Virus record (IMG/VR): IMGVR_UViG_3300017580_000001
Coordinates: 1 to 34,859 of that record
Length of the DNA stretch: 34,859 bases
Strand: one strand, 5' to 3'
Origin: a virus
This document shows, piece after piece, positions 6,225-15,146 of this stretch. Under the pieces are notes generated by a model, which saw only the letters and a list, made by a program, of their open reading frames with translations, searched no databases and was not told where the DNA came from. Both the position numbers and the translations under genes were made by a program. Each line of letters opens with the position of its first letter. Positions within the stretch are counted from its first letter, which is position 1.

Positions 6225-7070
6225 TTACACAGACGACAACCCGAAACGCCGATTTACAAGTTCCAAAAAGCTATCGCGTTCATCATCAGTTGGCAAGTTT
6301 TCCCACAATGCTGCACCTAAAATGTGAGAATCATCTGCGCTGTCTGGAGGGCTTGCGTTTTCGTTTGCCCCAAGTATCATACGATCTGCGGTAATATCTG
6401 GTAAAAATTTTGTTCCTTTTTGGTCGCCATTCACATATATGGCACTTGTACCATCAACAAACTCTGCATACACCGAATAAAGCTGATTTTTTGATGTTAC
6501 TCCACTGGAAATTGAATTACTAATGCTGTCATTTCTCATTGTGAGTTCCCCATTCCCATCAGATGATAGAAGAATCTGACAATGGAACTGTCCTGCCATT
6601 GTCAGACACTCATGAAAGTTATCAATCGTTGAAGGTGGTTTAACCAACACCCACGCAGCGAAAGGCGTAGATGTGGAAAATATACCACTCGAAATTGCCA
6701 TAAAACGATTATTTACAAATTTTAGTGCTGCATCTGTACCAACACGTATAGGATCGGTCCCGTCATGCAAAATGGGGTTACTACCTGCACCATCATCTGC
6801 ATCAACACCGAACCCTGTAAAGTCTAAAAATTCAGCCGTTGTTTTCGAGTTGCCCGCAAAATCATCTAGTGTACCATCTACTAAGTCAGGGCCAGTTAAT
6901 TTTTTTGTAGATGTTCCGTTATCTGCCTCAACTACATTTTCACCGTTTGTTAGGTTAAACGCAAACAGTGGTTTTACTGTTGAGATTGATGCAAAAATTC
7001 CACTTATCACTTTTGCGTTGCCAAGCGTAGGTCCGGTAGCGGGAGTGTTACTTTGAATTACGAAGCTCAT
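6225..7070 (-). CDS. Lectin-like (LamG/jelly-roll) tail protein
   Basis: A 281-residue product. The frame is open to 7175 but would then overlap the fibre gene by 79 nt. The ATG at 7070 (MSFVIQSNTPATGP), after an A-rich leader, is the likely start. The C-terminal 150 residues look like a concanavalin/LamG sandwich: TPFAAWVLVKPPS, an internal strand pair, YAEFVDGTSAIYVNGDQKG, and MILGANEN. The end (DERDSFLELVNRRFG) is typical of phage tail lectin-like proteins. It probably binds host surface glycan. It is the last gene of the late unit, just after the GH43-like fibre. Confidence 0.65.
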   Translation of the reverse strand: MSFVIQSNTPATGPTLGNAKVISGIFASISTVKPLFAFNLTNGENVVEADNGTSTKKLTGPDLVDGTLDDFAGNSKTTAEFLDFTGFGVDADDGAGSNPILHDGTDPIRVGTDAALKFVNNRFMAISSGIFSTSTPFAAWVLVKPPSTIDNFHECLTMAGQFHCQILLSSDGNGELTMRNDSISNSISSGVTSKNQLYSVYAEFVDGTSAIYVNGDQKGTKFLPDITADRMILGANENASPPDSADDSHILGAALWENLPTDDERDSFLELVNRRFGLSSV

Positions 7071-7096
7071 ATCTAATTTTAGTTTTTTTTGAGGAA

Positions 7097-8560
7097 TTAC
7101 GCAGGTTGATAGGGAAGTATACACCCATGACGAGGTGATCCCGTAGCTATTGTAACGTCTGTCGGTCCACTCCAATTTCGCCAGTCGGTTGTTTCGTAGT
7201 AAAGAAGGTGGTCAATGCTTGTCGCATTTATATCATCCAAATACAGCCGCCATTTTCCAGGCTCGACTTCAAGTAGCTGTTGTCCCTCATAATGTCCAGG
7301 TGTGATTCCCTCAATGGGATTTTCCCCAATTTCGTAGGGACCAAGCAAACCATCAAAACTAGTTCCAAATGCAACCCTGGTATTAGCTTGATCCTTGAAT
7401 ACAGCAAACCATCTCCCATCCCGTTTTACAACTTGAGTGTCTATGCATTCATTTGGGACTGCTGCCCCAAACATTGATCCTAAATCATTCCACGATGTAA
7501 ACGATGACGAATCGGGAGTAAATATTCGTTGGTCACTTCTTGCAATTGCAGCGATCACATGAAGTTTCCCGGTTGGGCTTACGTACCATTCAGGTGCCCA
7601 AACCCTTGTTGATGAGGATATTCCAGAAAACCCGGTAAGGTCTACGTACTCAACAAGGGACCAAGTTAGACCGCCATCCGTGCTTTCCGCAACCGCAAAA
7701 TGACCATCACCTTTTCCACTTGTAGTGTGGAGCATCAGGTGTTTATCACTTCCTGCACGGTATATTACAGAAGGATCTCTGACAATTCCGTTGTTTGTAT
7801 TCGTAGAGGGTGGACTATAAGATACGGTTTTTTGTGTTGGGAAATCAGTACCATCTCCGTCAAAAACGCGAAATTCTCCGGTATCAAGGCTTCCAGGTTC
7901 GTAAAATGTCCAGAAACGCCAGTTATCACTTGTGTGGGGTTGTGCAGGGTGTGATCCTGACCAATATATATCACCGTGCCCTTGACCTACAAGGGTCTGA
8001 ACGGTACTTGACAACCCTGCTAATTCTAATTCTCCATCTTCACGGATACGAAGAAGTGCGTCCCCATTTTTGTCTACTACTGTATAGTGGCCTTTTCCAA
8101 CAGATGATTTTAGCGTACTTCCTAAACCATTAACAGAACCATCAAGCAGCAAATTTATAAAGGAAAGATTACCCTGGACTGAACCTGCAAGACCAGCAAG
8201 TTGTAAAAGTCCTTTTTTATTTATGCGTCCTACTACGTTATCATTTGCATCTACGAGAGCAAAAATATCATCATCTAAAGTTGAACCTAAACGATCAACA
8301 GAACTTTGACTTTCTATTGATCTGTTTATTGCATCTTTTGAGTTTTTTACAGATGTTTCCGCATTTTGTGCTAAAGTAGCAGAACTAGAAGCATCAGAGG
8401 CCCATGCTTTTGCACCCTGCTTAACAGTATTACCATTTCTATCTGTGAAACTAGATGTGGCAAGTGCATAGTTTTCTGCATCCGATACACTTGCCTGAAC
8501 GTCAGACAATAGACTTTGCCAATCCGGTGTATCTTTTGGTATAAGTATTGTATCAGCCAT
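7097..8560 (-). CDS. Tail fibre/spike with GH43-like polysaccharide hydrolase domain
   Basis: A 487-residue product. The N-terminal third is a helical stalk, followed by two similar modules (about residues 91-126 and 146-184; VDANDNVVGRI/GLLQLAGL versus VDKNGDALLRI/GELELAGL). Residues 195-485 match a five-bladed beta-propeller glycosidase of clan GH43/62 style: RDPSV (Asp262), WAPEW (321-325), IDTQ (Asp374) and YEGQQ (Glu425), the order expected for the catalytic Asp-Asp-Glu. It would cut a host polysaccharide, perhaps arabinan- or xylan-like, but the substrate is not readable. It shares its first base with the next upstream gene's end. Confidence 0.75.
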   Translation of the reverse strand: MADTILIPKDTPDWQSLLSDVQASVSDAENYALATSSFTDRNGNTVKQGAKAWASDASSSATLAQNAETSVKNSKDAINRSIESQSSVDRLGSTLDDDIFALVDANDNVVGRINKKGLLQLAGLAGSVQGNLSFINLLLDGSVNGLGSTLKSSVGKGHYTVVDKNGDALLRIREDGELELAGLSSTVQTLVGQGHGDIYWSGSHPAQPHTSDNWRFWTFYEPGSLDTGEFRVFDGDGTDFPTQKTVSYSPPSTNTNNGIVRDPSVIYRAGSDKHLMLHTTSGKGDGHFAVAESTDGGLTWSLVEYVDLTGFSGISSSTRVWAPEWYVSPTGKLHVIAAIARSDQRIFTPDSSSFTSWNDLGSMFGAAVPNECIDTQVVKRDGRWFAVFKDQANTRVAFGTSFDGLLGPYEIGENPIEGITPGHYEGQQLLEVEPGKWRLYLDDINATSIDHLLYYETTDWRNWSGPTDVTIATGSPRHGCILPYQPA

Positions 8561-8757
8561 TATACTAACCCGTTAGGGTCTTTTACCGTTAATTCTACCG
8601 TATGATCATTTATTTCTTTTACTAAGTCATCTTCGTATATTTCTGGATTAAGCTCTACAAATGTAGGGTTGTATGTAGTTCCCTCAAAGTCTACACTTCT
8701 TGATATTTCTTTCCAAAACATAAGCCCCCTTGCTTCAACTTGCCAATTTGAGGCCAT
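8560..8757 (-). CDS. Small tail-region protein
   Basis: A 65-residue product using the ATG at 8757 (MASNWQVEARG), which lies just after the upstream stop. The longer frame start at 8787 would intrude on the upstream gene. It is acidic, with a beta-like C-terminus (HTVELTVKDPNGLV). Unrecognised. It sits between two tail genes and its stop touches the fibre start, so it may be a connector or assembly factor of the tail tip. Confidence 0.6.
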   Translation of the reverse strand: MASNWQVEARGLMFWKEISRSVDFEGTTYNPTFVELNPEIYEDDLVKEINDHTVELTVKDPNGLV

Positions 8758-8761
8758 AAGA

Positions 8762-9661
8762 TTATACGTTTTCTTCTGTAAGAACAAGGGAAGTTTCAGA
8801 CCATAAAGGGTTTGAAACCCTAGAGCAATTTGAGCTTACATCTCCTTCTAAAACCCCAAATGATCTACCCAACAATTTTTGATTAAGATGAGGCTGTCTG
8901 TCTGCTGATTCAACAATAAGATTCAAGTACCATGTTTTGTTAGGAAGTCTTAGAGGATTTCCAGATGAGATCACATTTCCATCCCAATCTTGAGCCTCTA
9001 TTGTAGCAGTAATGTTTTCTTCGCTTTCTATTTCTAACTTACAATTCCATGCCGGAAACTCTATCTTAACTGTTGCAGGATTATTTTCTCCAATTGTGTC
9101 TGCATTACCTGTAAGATCAACTGATGTTCCTGAAGGCACAGACCAAAGCGGACCTTCGTATCCTGGTCTTGTGCTATTTTTATTTCTTAAAACACTGTTA
9201 CCATCTCTAGTCTGTTGTGATGTACCACGCCAGGGTACACCTTCAACTAAACTCATACCCTCCCATATTGCAGGGTAAAATACGTTAGTATTCAGCTCTA
9301 ATACTTTTTCTGAAAGTTGACCTGCACTAACTTCTGGATCTGTCAACTGCAATTTTGTTGGTTCAAGCCACATCCATGAATCAGTACCATTTATACCTAA
9401 AAATGCGGCCTTAAAAGGACACCCAACTTTTTGTAATACTTCTGATACTTCTGAGGCTTCTCTTCTTGTTATGGGTATTTGTGCTGTATGACTTCTACTA
9501 ATTACTTCTCTGTCCCCACTTGCAAGTCTAACATACTCTTCAGATTCAGACGGTCCACCAAAACTAAGTACATTTCTTGATGGTAGGTCTATTATAGTAC
9601 CACCTTTTGTGTCCCAAAGTACAATTCTACCGAAAAGTCTTCTTCTTATGTTTTGGGGCAT
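8762..9661 (-). CDS. Tail tip/baseplate-like structural protein
   Basis: A 299-residue product starting 3 nt after the upstream stop. It is beta-rich throughout, with no membrane or enzyme motif. Residues 1-60 (RRRLFGRIVLWDTKGGTIID) look like a tail-associated beta domain. The C-terminal region repeats Trp- and Asn-rich strands that could be carbohydrate-binding. Assignment rests on position, after the large tail protein and before the fibres. Confidence 0.55.
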   Translation of the reverse strand: MPQNIRRRLFGRIVLWDTKGGTIIDLPSRNVLSFGGPSESEEYVRLASGDREVISRSHTAQIPITRREASEVSEVLQKVGCPFKAAFLGINGTDSWMWLEPTKLQLTDPEVSAGQLSEKVLELNTNVFYPAIWEGMSLVEGVPWRGTSQQTRDGNSVLRNKNSTRPGYEGPLWSVPSGTSVDLTGNADTIGENNPATVKIEFPAWNCKLEIESEENITATIEAQDWDGNVISSGNPLRLPNKTWYLNLIVESADRQPHLNQKLLGRSFGVLEGDVSSNCSRVSNPLWSETSLVLTEENV

Positions 9662-9664
9662 ACC

Positions 9665-11482
9665 TTAAGACAATTCGTGTGGTGGAATTTCGACCAATGA
9701 GAGGTCACTAGTACCTTCTCTTAGACTTATATTGATCCCCGTAGCAACGTAGTACCCAATATTTCCATTTTCATCCTCTATCTTATGTACATATTCAGGT
9801 CCATATATACCTACTGTTTTGAATCTTGCTGTCGTAGTACCAGGTGGGCGATACAAACTTTCAATGCTTTCTTGGTAAAAATGTGAGTTTCTTTCATTTA
9901 TACCCAAACTTGTATTTCTTAGCTTTAATGGTTCTCTTATCTGCTTTATATCGAATACTGTACTGCTATCGCTATCATTAAAGTACCTTGTTAAAGTACC
10001 ATCTATAGGATATTCTATTTCTACAGGTTCTACACCTTTATCTTCTGATGTTGCTACTAATGTTTCTACAATGTCTTGTTGGGCAGTCATTATTCTTGCC
10101 CTAAGCCTTATCTCTGATGCTTCTACAGGATTGCCCTGTGCTTTCTGTAGGTCAACCTTTATTTGAGGATTTACTTTTTCAGTTGTTGTTGGTCCTACTA
10201 GGTCACTATTGTTTACTAGATCACTTTCTGATGCGACATCATTAGATGAATTTATATATTCAATTTCTATGTTATTTATGTTTCTAACTCCTTCCCAATC
10301 TACATATATCTTTATGGGCTGAACAGGGTTAAACTCCCCCATAAAAAATGTTATTATGTGATTGTCACTTTCATCTGTATTACTTGCTGATATTAGAGTT
10401 TCTTTTTCTCTTTCTACAAACCTACTATTACCCTGTACCCCTTCATTTACATACTCTAAACTTGCTTCGCTTCTATCAGTTGACCCACTTTGACCTAAGT
10501 GTAAAAGATTCTCACTCTTATCAAATATAATGTTTATATCACCTATTGCTCTTATATCTCTCAAGCCATCTTCATCTCTTTCTACTATAAGATCCTCTGT
10601 TTTTAGTGTGTTTATGTATGATGATCTTGGCGAAGTAGTGTAATCGTCTTTATTGGGCCAATTTTGTGTTGATTTTACTGACTGTTCCCCAACTCCAACT
10701 TTGAACCTTTCTTGCCATACAATCTTACCTTCAGATAAAGACCTATAAAGCGTATGCTTAAATGTTTTGTTGAACTCTTTTACTAGCTCATAAATTGTAC
10801 TTGCATCTAGGTAAAATGTATTAAGTGGAGTAGGGAAAAACCTATCCTCTCCTGGTGGTATGTCAAAGTCATAAAGACTACCAACACTTAAAAATGAAGT
10901 GTTAGAACCAAAAGGCTCTTTTAATTCCAATTCTGAATCTATTATCTCTCCACCACCAAACTGCCCATTACTACCTATACTTCTTATTGGAAGTTGTTTT
11001 GTTACTCTTGAAAGTTGATATGCACCTCTTATTGGCAAATCTATATTATTAGGTGATTGACCATGTTTTTCTACTGCCTTTTCATCACTTATTCTGCCTT
11101 CCACTATACCACCGTAACAGTTTAGAGTTGTGGTTTCTTTTGATGTTCTTGTGCTAAATGGTACAATTCTAGTCTTCTCTTTTACCAAACCCCTCCAATT
11201 AACATCATCTGTTGATGTGCTTACAATTTCAACTACGTATCTTTCTCTTGAAAATCCTCCCCTAAACTCATCGAACAATTCTAGCCCCTCATCTACAAAT
11301 GTAAGTTGGCAGTAACTTGGGAGTATGCTTTTTGACGGTGATCTTTCTAGCTTTCCATACCTTATGTTAATGTCACCTGCCAAACTAACATCTATTTTTG
11401 ATCTTGAAAAATCATTACTGTCATACAGATATACCTTATATTTATCAAGTCTTCCTGACAAAGTATCTTCTACTATCGGCAT
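9665..11482 (-). CDS. Large tail/baseplate hub-like protein
   Basis: A 605-residue product. Its ATG overlaps the tape-measure stop as TAATG, implying coupled translation. It lies where siphophages encode distal tail or tail-associated hub proteins. The N-terminal residues (LSGRLDKYKVYLYDSNDFSR, then SLAGDINIRYGKLERSPS) and many beta segments fit a gp27-like hub. No peptidase motif was seen. Confidence in structural role is good, exact role uncertain. Confidence 0.65.
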   Translation of the reverse strand: MPIVEDTLSGRLDKYKVYLYDSNDFSRSKIDVSLAGDINIRYGKLERSPSKSILPSYCQLTFVDEGLELFDEFRGGFSRERYVVEIVSTSTDDVNWRGLVKEKTRIVPFSTRTSKETTTLNCYGGIVEGRISDEKAVEKHGQSPNNIDLPIRGAYQLSRVTKQLPIRSIGSNGQFGGGEIIDSELELKEPFGSNTSFLSVGSLYDFDIPPGEDRFFPTPLNTFYLDASTIYELVKEFNKTFKHTLYRSLSEGKIVWQERFKVGVGEQSVKSTQNWPNKDDYTTSPRSSYINTLKTEDLIVERDEDGLRDIRAIGDINIIFDKSENLLHLGQSGSTDRSEASLEYVNEGVQGNSRFVEREKETLISASNTDESDNHIITFFMGEFNPVQPIKIYVDWEGVRNINNIEIEYINSSNDVASESDLVNNSDLVGPTTTEKVNPQIKVDLQKAQGNPVEASEIRLRARIMTAQQDIVETLVATSEDKGVEPVEIEYPIDGTLTRYFNDSDSSTVFDIKQIREPLKLRNTSLGINERNSHFYQESIESLYRPPGTTTARFKTVGIYGPEYVHKIEDENGNIGYYVATGINISLREGTSDLSLVEIPPHELS

Positions 11483-14400
11483 TATCCTTCACCAAACTCT
11501 GTCTTAAAGTTTGCTACTTCTGACAGCCTAGTTTCTAGCTCAAACAAGTCTGGACCATTTATGTTACCTTGAAGTCTATTTTCAGTTACAACTTCTACTG
11601 TTCTTTTTGGCCTTGAAGATGAACTTCTCAGTTGGCCCTCAGTCATTATACTACCATCTACTCCTGGTACGAAAAACTCCCTATTGCCAAGACCATGTGT
11701 TTCATACAATCCACCAGCACCAACTTTTCCACCTCTTCTCCTACCTTCTATGTCTACACTTCCACCACCTTCTACATCTCTTCTTTTGTTACGACGGCCA
11801 CCTGAACCTCTAGTTGAACTTTGGCCTGATCCTATTATACCACCTAATGCTGAACTTGCAGCTACCAATGCACCACCAGCCGCAACCAATTTTGCCCCTG
11901 CTGCTGCGTTACCTTGTTGTCCTGGTATTAGCGAACTAGCAATTAAGGCACTACCTTGAGCTATGAGTTGTTTACCCATAGCAGTACCAACTTGCTGCAA
12001 TACTCCAAGTGCAGCTTTACCGAATGACTTCATTACATTTTCTCCCTGCCCTATTGCCTTACCTAATGCTACAAAGTTATCTGTAAGTGCTTGTGTTATT
12101 GCCTGTTGTGCTTTTAGGTTTTCAAGTCCATCTGAGAAAGAGTCTATTTCATTACCTGACTTTTTACCTTCGTTTCTAAGTGCCTTTAGCTGTTCTATTA
12201 GTTTCTTTATTCTTTCTCTTGCATCTTCAGATTCAAACTTAGTGCTACTTAGCTTATCCTCTAGGAATGATATTGCATTACCAACCTTTTTAGGTGTGTC
12301 TATCTCATCATTGTTTATTGCATTTTGTACCTCTTTTATAGACTCAAATGCAGATTTACTATCTTCTTCTGTACCTTTTAATTCTTTCTGATACTCTTCT
12401 ATTTTAGATATTAGTTTGTTATACTCTTCTACACGTTCCTCATTTGCAAAGCTACGTAGGGTTTGAAGCCTACTAATTGCAGAACTAGCTTGATCTAGGT
12501 TTGAGATTATACCATCTTGAAAAGCTGCATTTATCTCATTTAAGTTAGAATCCTCAAATGTTGGGTAAAGGTCAAGGTCCTCATCAAAACTAGCTTGTTG
12601 CTCTATTACTTCATTCTGTACCTTTCTTATTTCTTTTATTATATCAAACTCTTTTGATGCTTGATCTACTCTATCTCTACCTATATTTTTAAGGTCCTCT
12701 TCTACTTGCTTTCTTGCATTAAGGTCTTGCTTTGCATTTCTTATCTTTTCTATAGCTTTTTCTCTTTGTTCATTTATATTCTGCAATTCTGTTCTTCTAT
12801 TTCTAAGCTGTCTAAGTCTTTCTCTTTCTTGTTCTGTTAACTCTCTTGTGTTACTAAGTCCAACTAGGTTTCTTATTTCATCTTTTGTATTACGCAATTC
12901 TCTTTGTGATGCATTAAGTCTTGCAAGCAATCTATTTATACTATCATTGGCCTCATCTATTGATGATATGCCAAAAGGTTCATCTTCAAATTCACCTGTA
13001 AACTCTATAAGTGTATCTATAGCCTCATCTATAGACTTGCTGAAGTCTTTAGCCTCACTTTCAGCATCACTAAAAAATTCTACTATCTGAGGACCCAATG
13101 CAAGAAGTGTTTGTAGACCTACTATAATTCCTATAGGTCCCATTAGACCTTTTCCTAAACTTGCAAGCACGGATGTAAAACTCTCACCCCTAGATGCAGC
13201 TTGCACGAAGTTTTCAGCCATGAAAGCTATATTATTACCTGCACCCCTAATCCCAAACTGCAAGTCTTGTATTGCATCTCCGGTACTAAATAGTATTTCA
13301 TTTACATTTGCACCTGCACCACGAAGATTTCTAAATTTCCCTTGTGATCCTGTTATTACTCTATTTAGTTGCTGCTGTTCTACTCTTGTTTGTGCAATTT
13401 GCTCCTCACTTCTTCCTAGAGTTTGTAGTCTTTCTCTTATTGCCTCATTCGCAGCTTCATTTCTTCTTGTAACAGAAGATAGTGTTTCAGAGTACCTTTC
13501 TTCTGCACCTTCTGCCTCTAATGTTGCTTGTGCAAGTTTTTCCTTGTTACCCTCTGCTTTTGCTGCTTGTGCTTGTAGGTCTTGAAGTGACTTTTCTGCT
13601 AAGTCACTACTTTGAACTAACTCTTGTAGTCTATCACCTAAGTTATCTGAACTTTCATCTACTACTATTAGTGCCTTTTCTAAGTTATTAAGTTGAGTGT
13701 TAAATTCTTTTACACTTTCTACTGTAAAGTCTAATGACTGAGATATATCCTGAAAACTTACCGTAGTCTCACCTGCTACTTCATCTAGCTTATTTAGTCT
13801 ATCACTCGCACTTGCTACTGAATTATCAAGTTGACCTGTTTCCTCTAGTGTATCTTGTATTTCATCTGCTGTAGCACTAAAACCTCTTCTTAGCTTATCA
13901 AGTGATACTGTTGTTTTATTACTTTCTTGACTTACATTCTGAAGCTCACTTACAGTTTTACTTAGGTCATTTATAAACTCTTCTTTTGGTGCTCCTAAGT
14001 CTAGTTTTGAGGCTAATTCTTTGAATGATATACCTAGCTTTTCAGCACCAGACTCAATACCACCAATTCTTTTGCCTATATCATCAAGATCACCTGATGT
14101 TTGTCTAAGTGCAGTCTGTAATGGTACTTGGGTTTCTTCAGCTTCTTTTACTGCTTCTTCAAACCTACTAAGTGACTCAGATGTAGAATTTGAACTTGAA
14201 GATGTACTTTCAAGCTCATCAACTACATTGTTAAGGTCGGTTATAAACTCGTCCTTAGAAGCACCTAAGTCTACCCTAGAAGCTAACTCTTCAAAAGATA
14301 TACCAAGTTTATCTGCACCAGCTTGTAACCCTCCTACCCTTTTTTCTATGTCATCTAAGTCACTAGACGTTTCTTTAAGTGCTGTCTGAAGTGGGATCTG

Positions 14401-14559
14401 TTTTTCTTCTGCACGCTGTAGTGCCTCTTCGTATCTACTAAGTGACTTAGATGCTGAGTCAGTCTTTTCGGCTAAGTTTTCAAATTTTTCTCCAGCTACA
14501 GTTATAGTCTCAACTGCACCTTCATCATTAACCTCAAGTCTAGCTGACGCAGTTGCCAT
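11482..14559 (-). CDS. Tail tape measure protein
   Basis: A 1025-residue product, by far the longest. It has long coiled-coil stretches, a hydrophobic block near residues 445-500 (GLMGPIGIIVGLQTLLALG) and an Ala/Gly-rich region near 890-930. These, with its position just after the chaperone frameshift cassette, identify a tape measure, which sets tail length and passes into the host during DNA entry. Residues 39-128 and 129-218 are a tandem duplication of 90 residues. The C-terminus holds GSGGRRNKRR and EGRRRGGK basic patches. Confidence 0.92.
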   Translation of the reverse strand: MATASARLEVNDEGAVETITVAGEKFENLAEKTDSASKSLSRYEEALQRAEEKQIPLQTALKETSSDLDDIEKRVGGLQAGADKLGISFEELASRVDLGASKDEFITDLNNVVDELESTSSSSNSTSESLSRFEEAVKEAEETQVPLQTALRQTSGDLDDIGKRIGGIESGAEKLGISFKELASKLDLGAPKEEFINDLSKTVSELQNVSQESNKTTVSLDKLRRGFSATADEIQDTLEETGQLDNSVASASDRLNKLDEVAGETTVSFQDISQSLDFTVESVKEFNTQLNNLEKALIVVDESSDNLGDRLQELVQSSDLAEKSLQDLQAQAAKAEGNKEKLAQATLEAEGAEERYSETLSSVTRRNEAANEAIRERLQTLGRSEEQIAQTRVEQQQLNRVITGSQGKFRNLRGAGANVNEILFSTGDAIQDLQFGIRGAGNNIAFMAENFVQAASRGESFTSVLASLGKGLMGPIGIIVGLQTLLALGPQIVEFFSDAESEAKDFSKSIDEAIDTLIEFTGEFEDEPFGISSIDEANDSINRLLARLNASQRELRNTKDEIRNLVGLSNTRELTEQERERLRQLRNRRTELQNINEQREKAIEKIRNAKQDLNARKQVEEDLKNIGRDRVDQASKEFDIIKEIRKVQNEVIEQQASFDEDLDLYPTFEDSNLNEINAAFQDGIISNLDQASSAISRLQTLRSFANEERVEEYNKLISKIEEYQKELKGTEEDSKSAFESIKEVQNAINNDEIDTPKKVGNAISFLEDKLSSTKFESEDARERIKKLIEQLKALRNEGKKSGNEIDSFSDGLENLKAQQAITQALTDNFVALGKAIGQGENVMKSFGKAALGVLQQVGTAMGKQLIAQGSALIASSLIPGQQGNAAAGAKLVAAGGALVAASSALGGIIGSGQSSTRGSGGRRNKRRDVEGGGSVDIEGRRRGGKVGAGGLYETHGLGNREFFVPGVDGSIMTEGQLRSSSSRPKRTVEVVTENRLQGNINGPDLFELETRLSEVANFKTEFGEG
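13906..14445 (-). repeat. 270-bp tandem duplication inside the tape measure gene
   Basis: Codons 39-128 and 129-218 encode aligned 90-residue units with matching landmarks: SLSRYEEAL/SLSRFEEAV, IPLQTALKET/VPLQTALRQT, DLDDIEKRVGG/DLDDIGKRIGG, KLGISFEELAS/KLGISFKELAS, DLGASKDEFI/DLGAPKEEFI. The units have no insertion or deletion relative to each other, but the DNA has diverged, so the duplication is not recent. Confidence 0.85.
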
Positions 14560-14562
14560 ACT

Positions 14563-15134
14563 TTACGTAGTATCTTCAGTCATGTCGTCGAATACGTCTC
14601 TAACTCTACTCTCTTCCGACCATATAATAAAATCACGAATCGGCCATTCGTGTACAATTTCCCTGTATTCTGTAGGGTCAAGTTTTGTAAGTGTTGCTCT
14701 TACACTTATTATATCACCTTTTTCAGCTTCGGGATACCATGTAAATGTATTCTCCCAATGATCTAAATACCTCTTCGCCTTACCTATTTCTGCGAAGAGG
14801 CTTTTATAAAATATGCGGCCAATCCCCCAATTAGCATCTTAACTTGGGAAGCGGGCATTTCCTCAATATCATATTGATCGTAGTTTTTCACTAGTATACT
14901 GAAAAACTCATCAACATGAGATAAAGGGGGATGTTCAGGTAATTCTACCTGTTCATCCGAAAACAAGACTTTATCTGCATCTATTTGCAGACAAGCACAT
15001 AGTCTTGTAACTACATCCAGAGTTAATTCTTCTGGATCAAGTAGCTCTAATTCAGGCTCCAATTCCAATGTATGAAGCCCGTCTTCATTTTTCCCTTTAC
15101 TTTCCCAATACTTTAGAGGATCGTCTGGTTTCAT
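14563..15134 (-). CDS. Tail assembly chaperone, frameshifted (GT-like) product
   Basis: Downstream of the 116-residue chaperone ORF, the -1 frame is open from just after a TAA (upstream of the Ile-Gly-Gly codons) to TAA at 14563-14565. It encodes an extension containing SLFAEIGKAKRYLDHWE, WYPEAEKGDI and FIIWSEESRVRDVFDD. The extension has no start codon except one ATG five codons from its end, so it can be made only by frameshifting. A -1 shift gives a 190-residue fusion ending 3 nt before the tape measure ATG. This matches the lambda G/GT arrangement conserved in long-tailed phages. The coordinates span the whole fusion; the shift is near 14802-14811. Confidence 0.8.
14770..14811 (-). promoter_or_regulatory. 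Programmed frameshift signal: slippery run plus 9-bp hairpin
   Basis: Minus strand: TTTTATAAAAG is followed immediately by CCTCTTCGC (14792-14800), a 13-nt loop and GCGAAGAGG (14770-14778), a perfect 9-bp stem. The zero-frame codons are TAT TTT ATA AAA. The T-TTT quadruplet allows a Phe tRNA to slip back one base with a 7-nt spacer to the stem; the A-AAA quadruplet is an alternative. No canonical XXXYYYZ heptamer was found. Confidence 0.65.
14784..15134 (-). CDS. Tail assembly chaperone, short (G-like) product
   Basis: A 116-residue acidic product, ATG at 15134, 12 nt after the upstream stop. Helical segments (LDVVTRLCACLQI, LSHVDEFFSILVKNYDQYDI, SQVKMLIGGLAAYFIKA) are usual for small tail chaperones that coat the tape measure protein before tail assembly. 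Identity comes mainly from position, directly upstream of the tape measure, and from the -1 frame extension. Confidence 0.75.
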   Translation of the reverse strand: MKPDDPLKYWESKGKNEDGLHTLELEPELELLDPEELTLDVVTRLCACLQIDADKVLFSDEQVELPEHPPLSHVDEFFSILVKNYDQYDIEEMPASQVKMLIGGLAAYFIKASSQK

Positions 15135-15146
15135 CTTTATGTGCTA

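Noticed and set aside
6081-6320. 79-residue plus-strand ORF across the terminator
   Set aside because: It spans the GC-rich element, a strong terminator and the end of the opposing gene.
6673-7056. 127-residue plus-strand ORF opposite the lectin-like tail gene
   Set aside because: Antisense low-complexity shadow; no start context and no neighbours on that strand.
7097-8560. Diversity-generating retroelement acting on the fibre
   Set aside because: No reverse transcriptase gene and no template repeat were seen in the window.
13220-13585. Antisense ORFs across the tape measure gene (also 11963-12391, 14021-14389)
   Set aside because: They mirror the helical codon pattern of the tape measure and are Ser/Leu/Cys-rich, as expected for shadows.
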